From Adineta vaga (lineage: Eukaryota > Rotifera), in contig CP075493.1 in the NCBI GenBank assembly GCA_021613535.1, positions 9,858,001 to 9,922,000 of the forward strand: 64,000 bases of DNA, read 5' to 3'. Of this stretch, positions 34,345-46,658 are shown piece after piece. The position numbers were made by a program, and so were the translations under genes. The first letter of the stretch is position 1. The number at the start of each line of letters is the position of its first letter. The notes under the pieces are model-generated. The model had not been told where the DNA came from. It saw nothing but the letters and a program-made list of their open reading frames with translations, and ran no database searches.

Positions 34345-36641
34345 TTAATATTTCGATCTAAACGTTGGTGGTGTCGATGTCTACAAGAATTAAGAGAAAA
34401 AAAGAAGCAAGCGTCATTATAGTTTTCAATGTCAATTAACCAAAAAATGAAAATTATACTTTGTTTAGTACTTCAATCTTAAGTTTTTCTGCTAAACGTC
34501 GTCCTAAATCATCATCAACGTTGGCAAATACAGCAACTGAACGACGAACAATATCTTGATCAGTACATTGTTGTAAGTGTTCAGCAATATTATCAATCAT
34601 ATGAGAACGACCACGATCATCCAAAACGTTCTAAAATAAAAGATGTTTTTCAGAATTAAAAACATAAAAGAGCATTGTTTAATTCGTACTCGATAAAATA
34701 CGCGTGGTTGAGAATAGTTATCATCATCACTTGCTTCATGTCGAGCTGCCATACCTGATTCAAATGTGGCATGTTCAAGATGTCTATTACGATCAGTTAC
34801 GTCGGGACCATTGAATGTATTGCGATAATAATTTGGTGCACCACCTGAATGACAAAAAGGAGAGAGAAATAATGAGTGTTTTGTGTCCTCTTTGAAAAAA
34901 GTTTCTCCGGATTACCATGATTATGACCTGCTTGCATAGCACCATCTCGTTGATAGGTACACACCTTGACATTCTTGTTTGTTTCAGGATTATTCACTGG
35001 AATAAGATGATGGTTAGTTCCAACACGATGGAGATGCGTGTCAGCGTACGAAAATAATCGACCCTGAAAATGAATGAAAGAAAAGAATTATTTATGAACA
35101 TCATGAATAAAAGCTTTGAAAAGATTTGTTATGCTTTACTTGTAACATTTTATCAGGCGATGCTTCGATGCCTGGAGGCATATGCGCCGGTGAAAAAGCT
35201 GCTTGTTCAATTTGTGCAAAATAGTTCTCTGCATTTTCATTCAAAGTAATTTTTCCCACACGACGTAATGGAAATTGTTTTTGAGAAAACACTTTAGTTA
35301 AATCAAATGGATTGAATGGAAGATTTTTTGCTTGTTCTTGTGTAACAACCTGAAATACATATTTGAAATTTCATTTTCGAATGAAAATTGTTTTATACTT
35401 GAACATAAACTGTCCAACTTGGATATTCTTTTTTTGCAATAGCATTGTAAAGATCAGCTAGAGCATAATCGGGTTGTTCTCCAGCTAAGATTTTTGCTTT
35501 TGTTGGATCGAGATTTTTAATACCTTGATCAGTCTAGATAGTAAATTGATTGTTATGGAATTGAATAAAAAAGAACAAGAAAAGATCTTACTCGAAAATG
35601 AAATTTAACCCAAAAGAATTCATTTTTATCATTGACCATTTTAAATGTATGCGAACCATAGCCATGCATATGACGAAAACCATCTGGCACACCACGATCC
35701 GAATACAAGAACATAAACTAGAAACAAATCATTCGTTCCCATATAGTGGAATATCTCAGATCTTACTTGATGAGTCGCCATTGGATGTTTAGAGAAAAAG
35801 TCCCAAACCATATTTGGATCTTTTAAATGTGTTTGTGGATTTCGTTTTTGAGAATGAATAAACATTTGAAACTATATTGAAAAATATATTCATTGGATTT
35901 TTTACTTTCAACAATCAAGTAGTATAGTACATACTAAGAATGGATCACGAAGAAAAAATATTGGTGTATTGTTGCCAACTAAATCCCAAATACCTATAAA
36001 ATATAACCATAGAATATATAATCGAGGATTTTTTAGGTGAACTTTGTATTACCTTCATCAGTATACATTTTAATAGCAAAGCCACGTGGATCACGTACAG
36101 TATCGGCGGAACCACTTTCACCAGCTAAAATGAAACAATGAGATTATTATTGTACATGATAAATAAATTTTGAACGTACCAACAGTAGAAAAGCGCATCA
36201 AAACTCGTGTTTTTGATCCTTTTTTGAAGACTTGGGCCTTGCAAATATCCGATAGATCATCAGTTGCTTCAAAAACTCCAAAAGCACCGCCACTAGAAAA
36301 TCAAACATTCAACGGATCTACTTTATTCATATGAAATAAATCATACCCTTTGGCATGAACAACCCGTTCAGGTATTCGTTCACGATCAAATCGTTGAACA
36401 TCCTCGATGTACGGAAAATCAGACAGTAACAATGGTCCTCGTGGACCAACTGTCATTACAGTCGATCGATCACCCAATGGACGACCATAACCTGTTGTCA
36501 GTTGCTCTGATTTCTACATAAAAACACTATTAATAAATAGACTAAATTCAAATTGTTTCATACATGTGATTTCTTGAAATCAGCCAATTGGTTATCGGAT
36601 GGACCGGGTTCTTTTAAATCAGGTTGTTTTGTATTTGCCAT
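34345..36641 (-). CDS. CAT: Catalase, heme-containing monofunctional type
   Basis: Decomposes hydrogen peroxide to water and oxygen. The start [16 protein letters not shown] is followed by GPLLLSDF. The catalytic-His segment is [19 protein letters not shown], the catalytic-Asn region [13 protein letters not shown], and the proximal heme-Tyr segment [14 protein letters not shown]. The NADPH-binding-type core and the end [18 protein letters not shown] are also present. About ten introns of roughly 50-90 nt. If the final GTATAA donor at about 34458 is used, a last small exon ends the protein TFRSKY with stop 34345-34347. If not, the frame stops two codons after that donor. Neither end is a canonical SKL-type peroxisomal signal. 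The start codon lies 14 nt after a TTTTAG acceptor-like site. AATAAA (minus) at 34323-34328 supports this 3' end. Confidence 0.95.
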
Positions 36642-37176
36642 TATGCAACAAAAATCTAAAATGTTTGAAGCACTAATGTCAACGAAAATGTAAGATAGGC
36701 AAATATGCATGCCCAAGCACACCTCTATCGCTTCTATCGAATAACGATAGTGTTATCGCTCTCTTTCTCTGTTTCTCTCTTCAGTATAGATGGATTAATA
36801 TATCTTTCTATTACCATCCAACTGATGATTAGGTGTGAAAGAATGAATGCATTCTTTGATAGACATGAATATCGAATTATATACGAATGGAACGATGTGA
36901 ACCTACTCTTTTAATAGAAAACAAAAGAAAAATCAATGTACTACGCGAACATAGACGTCGAACGTTTAAAAATCTACTTGAGAAAGACGAGAAAGATATG
37001 TAGATATCAGTTATCTTGTTATCTATTGCTGTGTTTTTTTCTTTTTCGTTTTATCAACTATTCACTTTCTCCTTTCGAATTCAGCAGTCAAAAATTTTGA
37101 CAAAAGAGGACGCCCAAAACCAGTGAAGTAACTACGTAGATTATACTACTACAGTTGTTTCTTATGTTTTTTTATT
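36642..37176. other. Spacer between catalase and lipase
   Basis: About 530 nt with no credible gene. It holds the catalase 5' region and, at 37171-37176 on the minus strand, the AATAAA signal of the lipase gene. Confidence 0.5.
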
Positions 37177-37199
37177 GCAACAAGAAAAAAAAGTAAATA

Positions 37200-39271
37200 T
37201 TAGCATGAAGCAAATCGTACAGCAGCACCAGATTCGATCGTTTCACGTGAACAGAATGCACGACTAGAAGAAAAGAAATGCACATTATTATTCTACGAGA
37301 AATTTTATCTCTATAATCTACCTTTGTTGTTGATCTGCATTGAGTACAACCGCTTTGGTAAATGTCCATGATGAAGAATACCATGATGATGATATCCAAT
37401 TGCCTGTTTTCTTAAAATCAATATTGACTTCTGTGACTTCACCAATATCAGTTGTTAATGGAATGAAGCGTGTTTCAGTAGAACCACGTTTGAATGTAGT
37501 TGTATCACTAAATAAAAAATGTTGTATTAAACTAAATCGAATAAGAGTATCAGCTTACTCATCAAAAACAACAGTGACTGTTTGAAGAGTACCAACAAGT
37601 GTTACAGAAACTTTACCACGTGTTTGAGCATATTCTGATCCTGATTGTAATGTTACTTGATAATGATATACTTAAAGAAGAAATAATGAAAAAGCATAAT
37701 TGAAATTTTCAGAGTAGAAAATAGATGTTTTATTTACTGCAATATGGAAAAGCGTTGGCATCTTGAGTTTTCAAATAGAGATCACCTTTACCCTCCTGTG
37801 AAGATGTCCAGTAACCCATACGATTACATTGACGTTCACCTCCATCGCATTCAAGTGAACATTTACCGGCATCAAAATCATCAAAATTAGAGCATGAATA
37901 TGCAACATAAGGACATTGATTACGAATAGTATCCGTAAAGAAGTAAACAGCAGCCAAATGACTACAAAGTGATGTTTCCATAAAGCCTACTCATTACAAA
38001 AGATAAATAGAATTAAAATTATCTCAAATTAGATTACCTTCAACATTCATTTGACCAAGTTGCCAAATAAGATGCATCAATTTACCCGAAGTCTTAGGAC
38101 ATTTAGGTTGATCAAAACCACCATTAGGAAAGAAATCAGCATGACCCATACGTTGAAGGCTACCTGTAGAAGTAAACGAAATTATTGTTAAAATAAGACT
38201 AATTTCAAGAAACGCAAATAGAATTTTACCAAGTCCGAGAAGAAGATTATGAGTACCATCAGTATGAATAACATCAACGAATTTAGCATCAGTAGGATCA
38301 AGACGAACTTTTGGATCTGTATTTTCAAAATAAGGACCAGCAGGATCCAAACCTTTTGAACAAAAAAAACATGATTTCATATTTGATTTATTATCTTTTC
38401 GATAGTATTACCAGTAATACGTCCTAAACCTAGAACTCTTTCTCCAACGTATCCAGCAGTTTGTCCACCAAGTGAATGACCAATAACGTGGAAATCATCA
38501 ACTTTAGCACCATGTTCATCAATTAAATATTTAATAAATAAAGCAACTTCTGCACCAACAACTTGAGTATTTGATGCTGCTCTTTCATAGGGAAATCCAT
38601 TACCCTTAGACCAATCAGTCATAATAACGTTAACATCATCCTAAATATTAACGAGATTAATCGCTGATTTTAACATGAATTCATTTTTGTCGTCATGCAA
38701 TACTTACAACGTCAAGCATAGCGTTTTTCATATCAATCCACCACGGTTTATTTGTACTATCTAAGAAACCATGGATGAAAAATTTCGTTGGTCGTGATGC
38801 TTTCCACGTGCTAAGAGTGGTATAACGGCTAATTTCAACACGACTTTTACGTGCCTCTCGTGTATATAAATAGAATGTAGTTCCAATTACACCAGGCTAT
38901 GAAAACACAGAGAGAGAGAGAGAGCGAGAGAGAAAAATGAATCGAAAGAATACGAAAATAGTTTATACATACACGATCAGGTAACACTGTAAATGGTCGT
39001 TGTAATGTTCCACCTATTTATAAGCAGATCTTCTTCATTTTTGTTCGACAGAAACAATCATGATCACTTACCAAACGGAGCTCCAGTTGTAAAACATCCA
39101 TGTTCTCCGTAGCAAGTATTCGATGCTCGTAGGCTTCGAACTAGATTGAAGTCATTTTCGAATTCATAAGAAATAGTAATAGCATCTAAAGAACTCACCT
39201 GGAATATATTCATCACCTTGAACTGAAATTGTTGCAAGATATAGAACTGTAATAGAAAGGGGGAACAACAT
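37200..39271 (-). CDS. Pancreatic-type triacylglycerol lipase, secreted
   Basis: Serine esterase of the pancreatic lipase family. MLFPLSITVLYLATISVQG is a clear signal peptide, and this decides the start. The alpha/beta-hydrolase domain has FFIHGFLD near 38790, the nucleophile elbow GHSLGG near 38470 and the catalytic Asp in GLDPAGPYFE near 38335. The cysteine-bounded lid region lies near 38095-37955, and the catalytic His is in CSHLAAVYFF near 37960. The lid spacing is similar to classical triacylglycerol lipases rather than short-lid phospholipases. A cysteine-rich segment near 37840 and a C-terminal PLAT-like beta domain follow (YHYQVTLQSG, KVSVTLVG near 37600). The protein is roughly 510 aa, a little longer than vertebrate pancreatic lipase because of an N-terminal extension before the catalytic domain. 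A digestive role is likely but inferred; vitellogenin-like lipid binding is less likely because the triad is intact. Confidence 0.9.
38910..38932. repeat. GA dinucleotide tract in a lipase intron
   Basis: Nearly pure AG/GA run inside a lipase intron. On the coding strand it is a CT tract just downstream of a donor site. Confidence 0.7.
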
Positions 39272-40760
39272 TGTTGTGGATGTGTCCAAAGACTGACTTG
39301 TTTCTTTATGAAGAGAATCAATTTAAAAACAGAGCTTATAAAAGTATCAATTAACGAGATTAACTAAGGAATTGCAAACACCTGGCGAAAAGTAGGGAGT
39401 GACAGAGGCTCTTCGTACATCTCATTTTTTAATTTTCAAATAGCATTTTAAAAACAATCAGTTCCATATTATTTTCTTATTTTTAACATTTCAAACTGAA
39501 ATGAAAACAGACTAATCCGGTGAATTAAAGAAATATGATACAATCAGATCAATTTTACGTAGGAGAAAATGCCTCGTACTAACCTATCTGTTATCTTCTT
39601 GAAGAAAATTTAATTTCGAAACTATTCCAAAACAAAATATGAACTTACTGAGAACGATTTTAAGGTCATCAGGTTCATGAATAGCAATGTATATGAACCT
39701 ATTGATTTCTGCAGTACATATGACTATTTGATAGAATCTTTCGCAATATTAAGATGTTTAAGAAAGATCTACAAGGATATCTTTTGATTAATACACTCTA
39801 TACTGTTAAAAGACGATTGATATGAAGACAGAAGATACCGAATCATGTACTCAAAGAGAAATCATGCACAATAAACATAGGATTGTGCATACTTATTCTA
39901 AAACATTATACTTTAGTAACATACAAATTGTCATCTTTACTACATTTCATTTGTCATAAACAATTTCAATACAGAATTGCCAGTAGCAGATCATTTTATC
40001 CATGCTTTAACATCAACACGAGAGTATGAGCATCTCGACTTCATTTACATTCATATCCACACACAGTATCTCTGCTAATTTGATCGTTCGAGACAAATGT
40101 ATGTGGATTTCAAGCAGAAACAATGACTTTTTAGGAGTATTTATGCTATTTCCGTTAAATAAATACAAAATGTCAATTTGTCTTTTACTCTGTAACTGTA
40201 ATTTATTTTTTTCCTTTTTCAACGCCTGACAATAGCTAGTAATATTATGCTCATTGAATGACTTTCTTTTCCTTATAATTTAATCGATTACTTTTCTAAA
40301 GACAACCATTGAGAAGAATGAAAATATAATAAGCGAAGATTTTCTGTTCCTTTGAAACTATGGATATGAATCTAGTCCTTGTTTTTATACCTACATCTTT
40401 ATCAATGTCCTCATTCACTTTTCCAAAAAAATATAAAAACGATTCTATAATATCTCTTTCATATGAGATGTTTGTTTTTTTATTGAGTATTTGTCATTAT
40501 TAATAACATAATCCCAATGAAGAAAAAAAAACATTCTTTAATTCAGTTGAGTATGTCAGAGAGAGAGAGTGTGAGAAAAGAAAAAACACAGATTATTGCC
40601 ATTCATTTCACAGTCAAAAAAAAACAGTAAAAATAATACATAAATAAATACTTCATACACATATAAAAACATCGTGTAAGAAACAGGAAGATGAAAAGAG
40701 AGAGAGACAAAAACATAACACCGGTGATCGTTGTTTGTTTTGTTTGTTTTTTTTTTGTAT
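39272..40760. other. Spacer between lipase and proprotein convertase
   Basis: About 1.5 kb with no supported gene. The only sizeable frames (40013-40229, both strands) are mirror images with no family resemblance. It contains the lipase promoter and the 3' untranslated part of the convertase gene. Confidence 0.45.
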
Positions 40761-43758
40761 TTAAAAACCGAATCGTTGACGAAAAGCTGAAAATAAAGAT
40801 TGATCTGAATGTTCTTCTTTGCGACGTTGTCGTTCAGTAATTAGATTTTGATAATCACGTTTTTGTATTATATTTGGTGATTGTCGTAATAATAATTCTC
40901 GTTTATATAACCATTGCAATTCTTTTGATCCTGGTGCAAAAGCAGTTGATTCATGTCGTTTTTGTATATTATCATTATTATTATCATTCGATCTATATGA
41001 ACCAAAGAGACGTAATCCGAAATAATTTAATTCTCCAGCATTATTCTTCAATGCTGATTTTTGTGCATCACGACTTTGTGGTGTACGAGTGTCAATTCTT
41101 AGTGTCCAACGACCAATAGGAGATTCGCCCCATTTATGTACAGACATAAATGGAAAATGCTTGATACCTAAATGAAAAATAGAGGCATAGCTTATAATTA
41201 TATCAATAGATTCTTTTCATTCAATAGTATTGAAAACAAAGTCAATACCTTTTTCTGAAGCATCATTATCACGATAGGAAATCATTTCTGAAGGTGTACC
41301 ACTTGGTGATATTAATGTAATTTTGATATCACCACGACGATGAAAAGTAAATGATATATTTGCTGTAACATGTTCAAGATATGTGACATTTTCACATTTA
41401 TCAACATCAATAGTTAATTCAACAGTAGAACCAATAGCTAATGGACTATAGAATAGACAAAACACAAATCAATTTCGAGAAATAAACATTTCTTTTCTAA
41501 TTTTCGAATACTTACACGCTCGAACCATTATATTCATGATAACATTCATATCTTGGATTGACATTTGTCCAATTTTGTGCTAAAGCTGTCATTTGTCCAA
41601 TATCAAGAACACCAAAACCAAATTTATCACTAACATGAAAACCTGCTCCATTGATCATCCAATCATCTACTTCAGATAAATTTGGTATCCGAGCTGTTTC
41701 TGCAATAATATGCATAACATCACGATAAGTCAATTCTGGATTTGCTTCTAGCACAAGTGCTAAACCACCGGCAGCTACTGGTGCTGCACCGGATGTACCA
41801 AAAAATTTTGTGGTACATTTCCCACCTACATCAGCAGCGACCACACCAACTGGCATAAATGGTTCAAGTGATGATTTTCCATGACGTCCACCCGTATATG
41901 CTACTGCCATTGTTGATGGGCAAAATTCTCCGAAATATGTTGTTTTACCGAGATGATTAATTGAACCAATTGATATAACATTGTGATGTGATACATATCC
42001 ATCCGCCCCACAATCATCGCCAGCTGCTCCACCATTACCAGAAGCCCAAACAAATAGTACACCTTTACCATGACGGCCCTAAGATGATTTCAAACGATAT
42101 TTTACCTATTGCTCTCAGAGAACAAATGAAAATAGTTACATGTGTAACACCATAATCGAGAGCAGCGTTTACAAGTTTACCGGGTGCTTCCATTTTCGTT
42201 CCATCGTCAGTTGGTCTACAAAAAAGCAAAAACCAAAATTACAATTATTTTCCTTCTTGGACATAACTTTTAAAATCTTCTTACCCCCATGAAGCACTTT
42301 TGATAGATGTATTAACAGCAAATAATGTTAATGCACGTGCTTCAAGTAATGTTGTAATACGTCCATCAAGAACACGAATTCCTAATCAAGCAAAATTAGA
42401 ATCGTAAAATTCATTACTAAGATACATGTGTGTGTGTTCCTTCAAACTTACCAGCAATATTTGAATTATAAGCAACACCAACTCCACATATGCCATTATT
42501 TGCTTTACCAGATGATGCTCCAGCACAGCGAGTACCATGACTGAAAAATATATACAATTGTTCTGATTCATTGAAACTAATATGCAGGAAAAAGTGAGAA
42601 AGAAAGAAGCATGCATTGTTATTTATATATATATGTATGTAAACACACGCATCGTGCTTGTTAGTATAAATTTAAATATGGTATTAGTAATGCTTCTAGC
42701 AGATTTTGGCATTCTCATCTTACTTATTGGCAGAATCATAAGTTCTTGGACTTGGATCATGTTCTGTATCATTCAGATCATTTAAATCATAACTGAACTG
42801 AGCTAACTATACGCATAAAACAATAAATATTTTATCCTCTCATTTAACGAAAAGATGATAGCAATACAAGATTTTATCTTCTTTCATCACAAGAAAAGGT
42901 TGCTTGTAAATACTTACATATCGATCAGTTAATTCTGGATGCTTATGATCAAGACCATCGTCAATAATAGAGATTAAAACATCTTTACCAGAATAACCAG
43001 CTGACCAAGCTGGAATAACGTTAATATCATGATTAGCTGGAGTTCTCAATTGACCTTCATTCTCCTTTGAAAGAAAAACAAAGAAGAAGTAGATTAACAA
43101 TTGATCATTGTAATCAATAATCAATGATAAACTTACTAGATACCATTGTTTTTTATAGTAAATATCATCGAAAGACATTTTGAATGAAAAATTATTATAC
43201 ATATTCGAGTCAATATCTTCAGAAAATTGTTCTTTTTTCCAGTGACGATATTCTCTATATAATGCTTTAAGTTCATCATCTTCGACAAAGTCGCGTTTCT
43301 TTCTTTCTAATGTTTCACCAACGACGACAGAGGCAATCTAAAATCATACACAAATGTTATTTTTCTTTGAAATAGATGACTTTTCATTCAGATATTTCTT
43401 ACTCGTTCGTCATGTTCCAGCTCGTCAATAATTTCACTGATTGCACGTTTCGATCTTCGATTACATTTTCGTTTAACACGAAAATGATATAAACCAATAC
43501 CAGAAATCTATGACGACATAAATATTTCTTACATTTATCAAAATATATTTCGTTTCTATTCCTTACATGTCCAGCATTGAAGAGATCTTTTTCTTCAGCA
43601 ATAAGATCTGCTATAAGAATATCTCGAGGATTTCCATTTAATTCTATACCAATATCAAGAAATTCTTCTTCATCATTGTCGTCACCACATGCATTAATAT
43701 TCCAAACACATAATATTAAAATTAAAAAAACATTCATTCTAAACAAATTCATATACAT
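40761..43758 (-). CDS. Furin/kexin-type proprotein convertase
   Basis: Secretory-pathway subtilisin-like protease that cuts precursors after paired basic residues. A signal peptide (MNVFLILILCVWNINA) is followed by a prodomain with internal and final basic sites (RSKRA, ERKKRD). The catalytic Asp is in SIIDDGLDHKHPEL near 42960, His in SHGTRCAG near 42520, the oxyanion Asn in VWASGNGG near 42045 and Ser in GTSGAAPVAAG near 41795. The Asn rules out PC2, which has Asp there. A P domain follows (RRGDIKITLISPSG near 41340, WTLRIDTRTP near 41110). The C-terminal tail has more KR sites (IQKRHE, YKREL, IQKRDY) and no transmembrane or cysteine-rich segment, closer to PC1/3 or a soluble furin. The start is ambiguous among three nearby ATGs; the first directly follows a TTTCTAG acceptor. 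The CWF19L2 stop is only 34 nt upstream. Confidence 0.9.
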
Positions 43759-43792
43759 CTAGAAAAAAAACAACAACAACAATAAACATCAA
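43759..43792 (-). promoter_or_regulatory. Operon-like junction with probable spliced-leader acceptor
   Basis: On the minus strand these 34 nt start after the CWF19L2 stop, contain repeated TTG units and a run of eight or more T, and end CTAG immediately before the convertase ATG. There is no AATAAA on this strand and no room for a promoter. Confidence 0.55.
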
Positions 43793-46658
43793 TTATGTTG
43801 ATAATTTTGATGTATTCTTTTTCCATAATTGTTTTAAATATGTACATTTTTTTTCAACTATATCTTCAGGTTCTTTACTTGCTGGTCTCATCCATAATAA
43901 TGGATTATCTAATTGCATCAGTCCTCCTAAAATTTCACGGCCAAAATATAATGGAAATTGTCCACGTTCTTCAATCATATGTGCATAACCATACACACTA
44001 TCGGTTTTACTTTTATCGACAGGAAATTCCACACAGAAATAAGGTAAACCTTTGGGTAAAACATTTTTCAATGTACGTGAACGAGGATGAGTTAATTCAA
44101 TAACTTTCTTATTTGTTGACCACATCGATTCACTTTCAAGTAAAGCTTTACGAAAATACATTGGAACTAAATTAGCTTGATCAATTGGAACTGGAATACA
44201 TTCAATATACATATGTGGTAATAGACGAGGATTTTTAAATGTTTCAATAAAGATTGGCAATTGATTATAATATTCACGAAATAAATCGGTTAATTGTTGT
44301 TTTAATGTATCCAGTTCATCCAGTACATCATCGTCTAAAATATATCAAAACATTGATTTTATCAAGATTTTTACCCTTTTATTGAAATATCCTCTTCTTG
44401 TATGACACATTGATATTGCAAGAGAACTACTTATACAATGACTGTTACTGTTACTGTCATCATCTTCAATCTATCATTTCTATCTGAGAAGCGTAGGAGA
44501 AGTTATCATGCACTGTGCATAGATAAAAGATCTTTGTATGACAAAGATAATTAGAGAGAAAACACTTCATGTTGAATGTATACTCTTTAATAGCACTATT
44601 CACATCGCTTACCCAGCAGTTATAGCAAATAAGATGAATCATTTATTTTTCTTCTATTATATCGAGAAAATGTAAATACTTCATAACCTTTATACTTTTC
44701 ATTCGTATCTGAAATATGTCTTGATAAATATGAAACCTTTCGACAACTTAATACTTAGTTATCTGCATTACACGTGAATAGTTGTATGCATATGCGATTT
44801 TCGATAAGAAATCAAAAAGAAAAAGAATTGACTGAAGAACGTATGTATATATATATATATACATGTATCTCGATATGTAGTCATCGTATTTGTTTAGAAT
44901 AACAAAAAACTTACCTAGATGAAATCGACTAGAAGAATGTTGTATAGGCACGATAAAACAATGTCCGTCAACGAGTGATTGCTGTGGTGGTGCACATAAA
45001 AACCATTGATCCATTAGACCAAAGATGAATGATTTCGAAAGATTTTCAATACATAACCAACATTGTTCAAATGTTTGTTGTCGTTTCTTCTGCTCTGCTA
45101 AAGCTTGAATGCGTGACCAACCAGTTAAATGACGTGTTGATGCGAGGATATGTCGATCAGCGGAAATATTTGGATTATTTCGATTACTTGGTAATACTGG
45201 CATTGTATTCGTTGTGGAATGTCTTTCCATTTCGACTAGATCATTTAATGATAAACCTTCACGTTCAGGATCTTTATCATCGTGACGCATTTTTTTAATT
45301 TCTCTCTTCATTTTTCTACGATCACGTCTATCGACATGACCAAATTGACGTTGATTTTTCGGTTCATGAGCATTATGAACTGGTTTTTCAACACCATAAC
45401 GATCAATTGTTGTCATGACAAGAACTTTTGGATCATTGGATCGCGATTGCTGTTGTTGGTCTGCACCGGAATCATGCTGTGGGTTACCTCGTAATTGATC
45501 GATATTTTTAATTTCATTACGAAGTAATTCAATCATTTCCTACAAAATTAATAGTGAAGTTTTCCTTTTCATGTTTCACAAGATTAGTCAAAACTTACAT
45601 CATCATCGGCAAGTTCAGCACGAATAAGTTGTTTTCGTAATTCTAAAAGATTCTCTTCAGACATTAGATCATTTTCTTCGGGTTTCTCAGCCTTTGGTTC
45701 TTCTATTTCTTTTTCTTCAACATCTTCACTCCGTGCTTGTTTTTTCGATGTTGATGGTTCTTCATCCTCTGTTGCTCTTTTCCATGATTTTTTCTCATGA
45801 TGCTGCTGATGGTGGTGATGATGACGATGATGATGATTTCGATCGTCTTTTCTCTCATTAGGATGAAGAAATTTCTTCTTATTTGATGAATGCTGATGAT
45901 GATGGCGATGTTGATGATGATCATCATCAAGATCTTCAGCGTCATTTATCAATGACATTAGCTTTTCCATCGACTAAATAGAAGAATTCAAAGAATAGAG
46001 AAAAGAAAATTGAATGAAAATACTTTACTCCATATCTTTGAGAAACAATTTCATTTAATGAACGATTTTCTTCTTTTGCTTGTTGTTTACAACGTTCGAA
46101 CGCTCGTCGGTGCCATTCAAGACCAGCATCACCAACTTTTGTTCGTTTTGAATTATCAGTTTCATTTGGTTGACGACGTAACGTTGGATTCAATTCACGT
46201 TCATTCATAATTGCTTCCATTTCAGCTTTTGATTCAGTTTTTTTAATTGCTTGTTTATTTTCTCGTCGATAACTTCCAATAGAATCGAAATCAAATGGTT
46301 CAAGAGCAAACGTCACTGGTGCACTTTTTTCTTTTTCCTATTCAAACGAAATAGAACATAAAGAATTTTTCGAATTGTTTCTATTTACTATTTGTTCTAA
46401 ATCAGCTTGTGTTGGCATGGTTGGACCTTTAACAACAGCTGTCGAAGGTGGATCATCACTTGGATTACTATGAACGACTTCTTTCCATTGATCTGCATTC
46501 TTTAATAAAAATTAACGATTTATGTTTCAAAAACAAAGAGAAAGAAAATGTTTTCGATTAACCTTATTCGAACTTGACGATGATGATGATGATGACGATG
46601 AATGATGACGATGATGTTTTTTATGTTTATGTCCACTTTTCTTTGACGATTTGCCCAT
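43793..46658 (-). CDS. CWF19L2: CWF19-like protein 2, spliceosome-associated
   Basis: Homologue of the late-stage splicing factor Cwf19/Drn1 group, which acts at intron-lariat spliceosomes. The start MGKSSKKSGHKHKKHHRHH opens a Lys/His/Ser-rich disordered region. The family segment ALEPFDFDSIGSY and the DAGLEWHRRAFERCKQQA helix follow near 46300-46080. A histidine-rich acidic insert lies near 45910-45780. The CwfJ-type HIT-like domain follows: WLCIENLSKS near 45060, SLVDGHCFIVPIQHSSS near 44965. After an intron of about 580 nt comes the second conserved C-terminal domain: YIECIPVP, GLPYFCVEFP, PLYFGREILGGLM and LLWMRP. It ends NTSKLST. The His-x-x motif of true HIT hydrolases is incomplete, as in the family. 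Five introns were seen. It lies immediately upstream of the proprotein convertase with an operon-like gap. Confidence 0.92.

Noticed and set aside
40013-40229. Pair of about 68-codon frames on opposite strands
   Set aside because: Mirror-image chance frames in a gene-free spacer.
46575-46625. GATGAT-type trinucleotide tract as a microsatellite
   Set aside because: Codes in frame for the Ser/His-rich N-terminus of CWF19L2.
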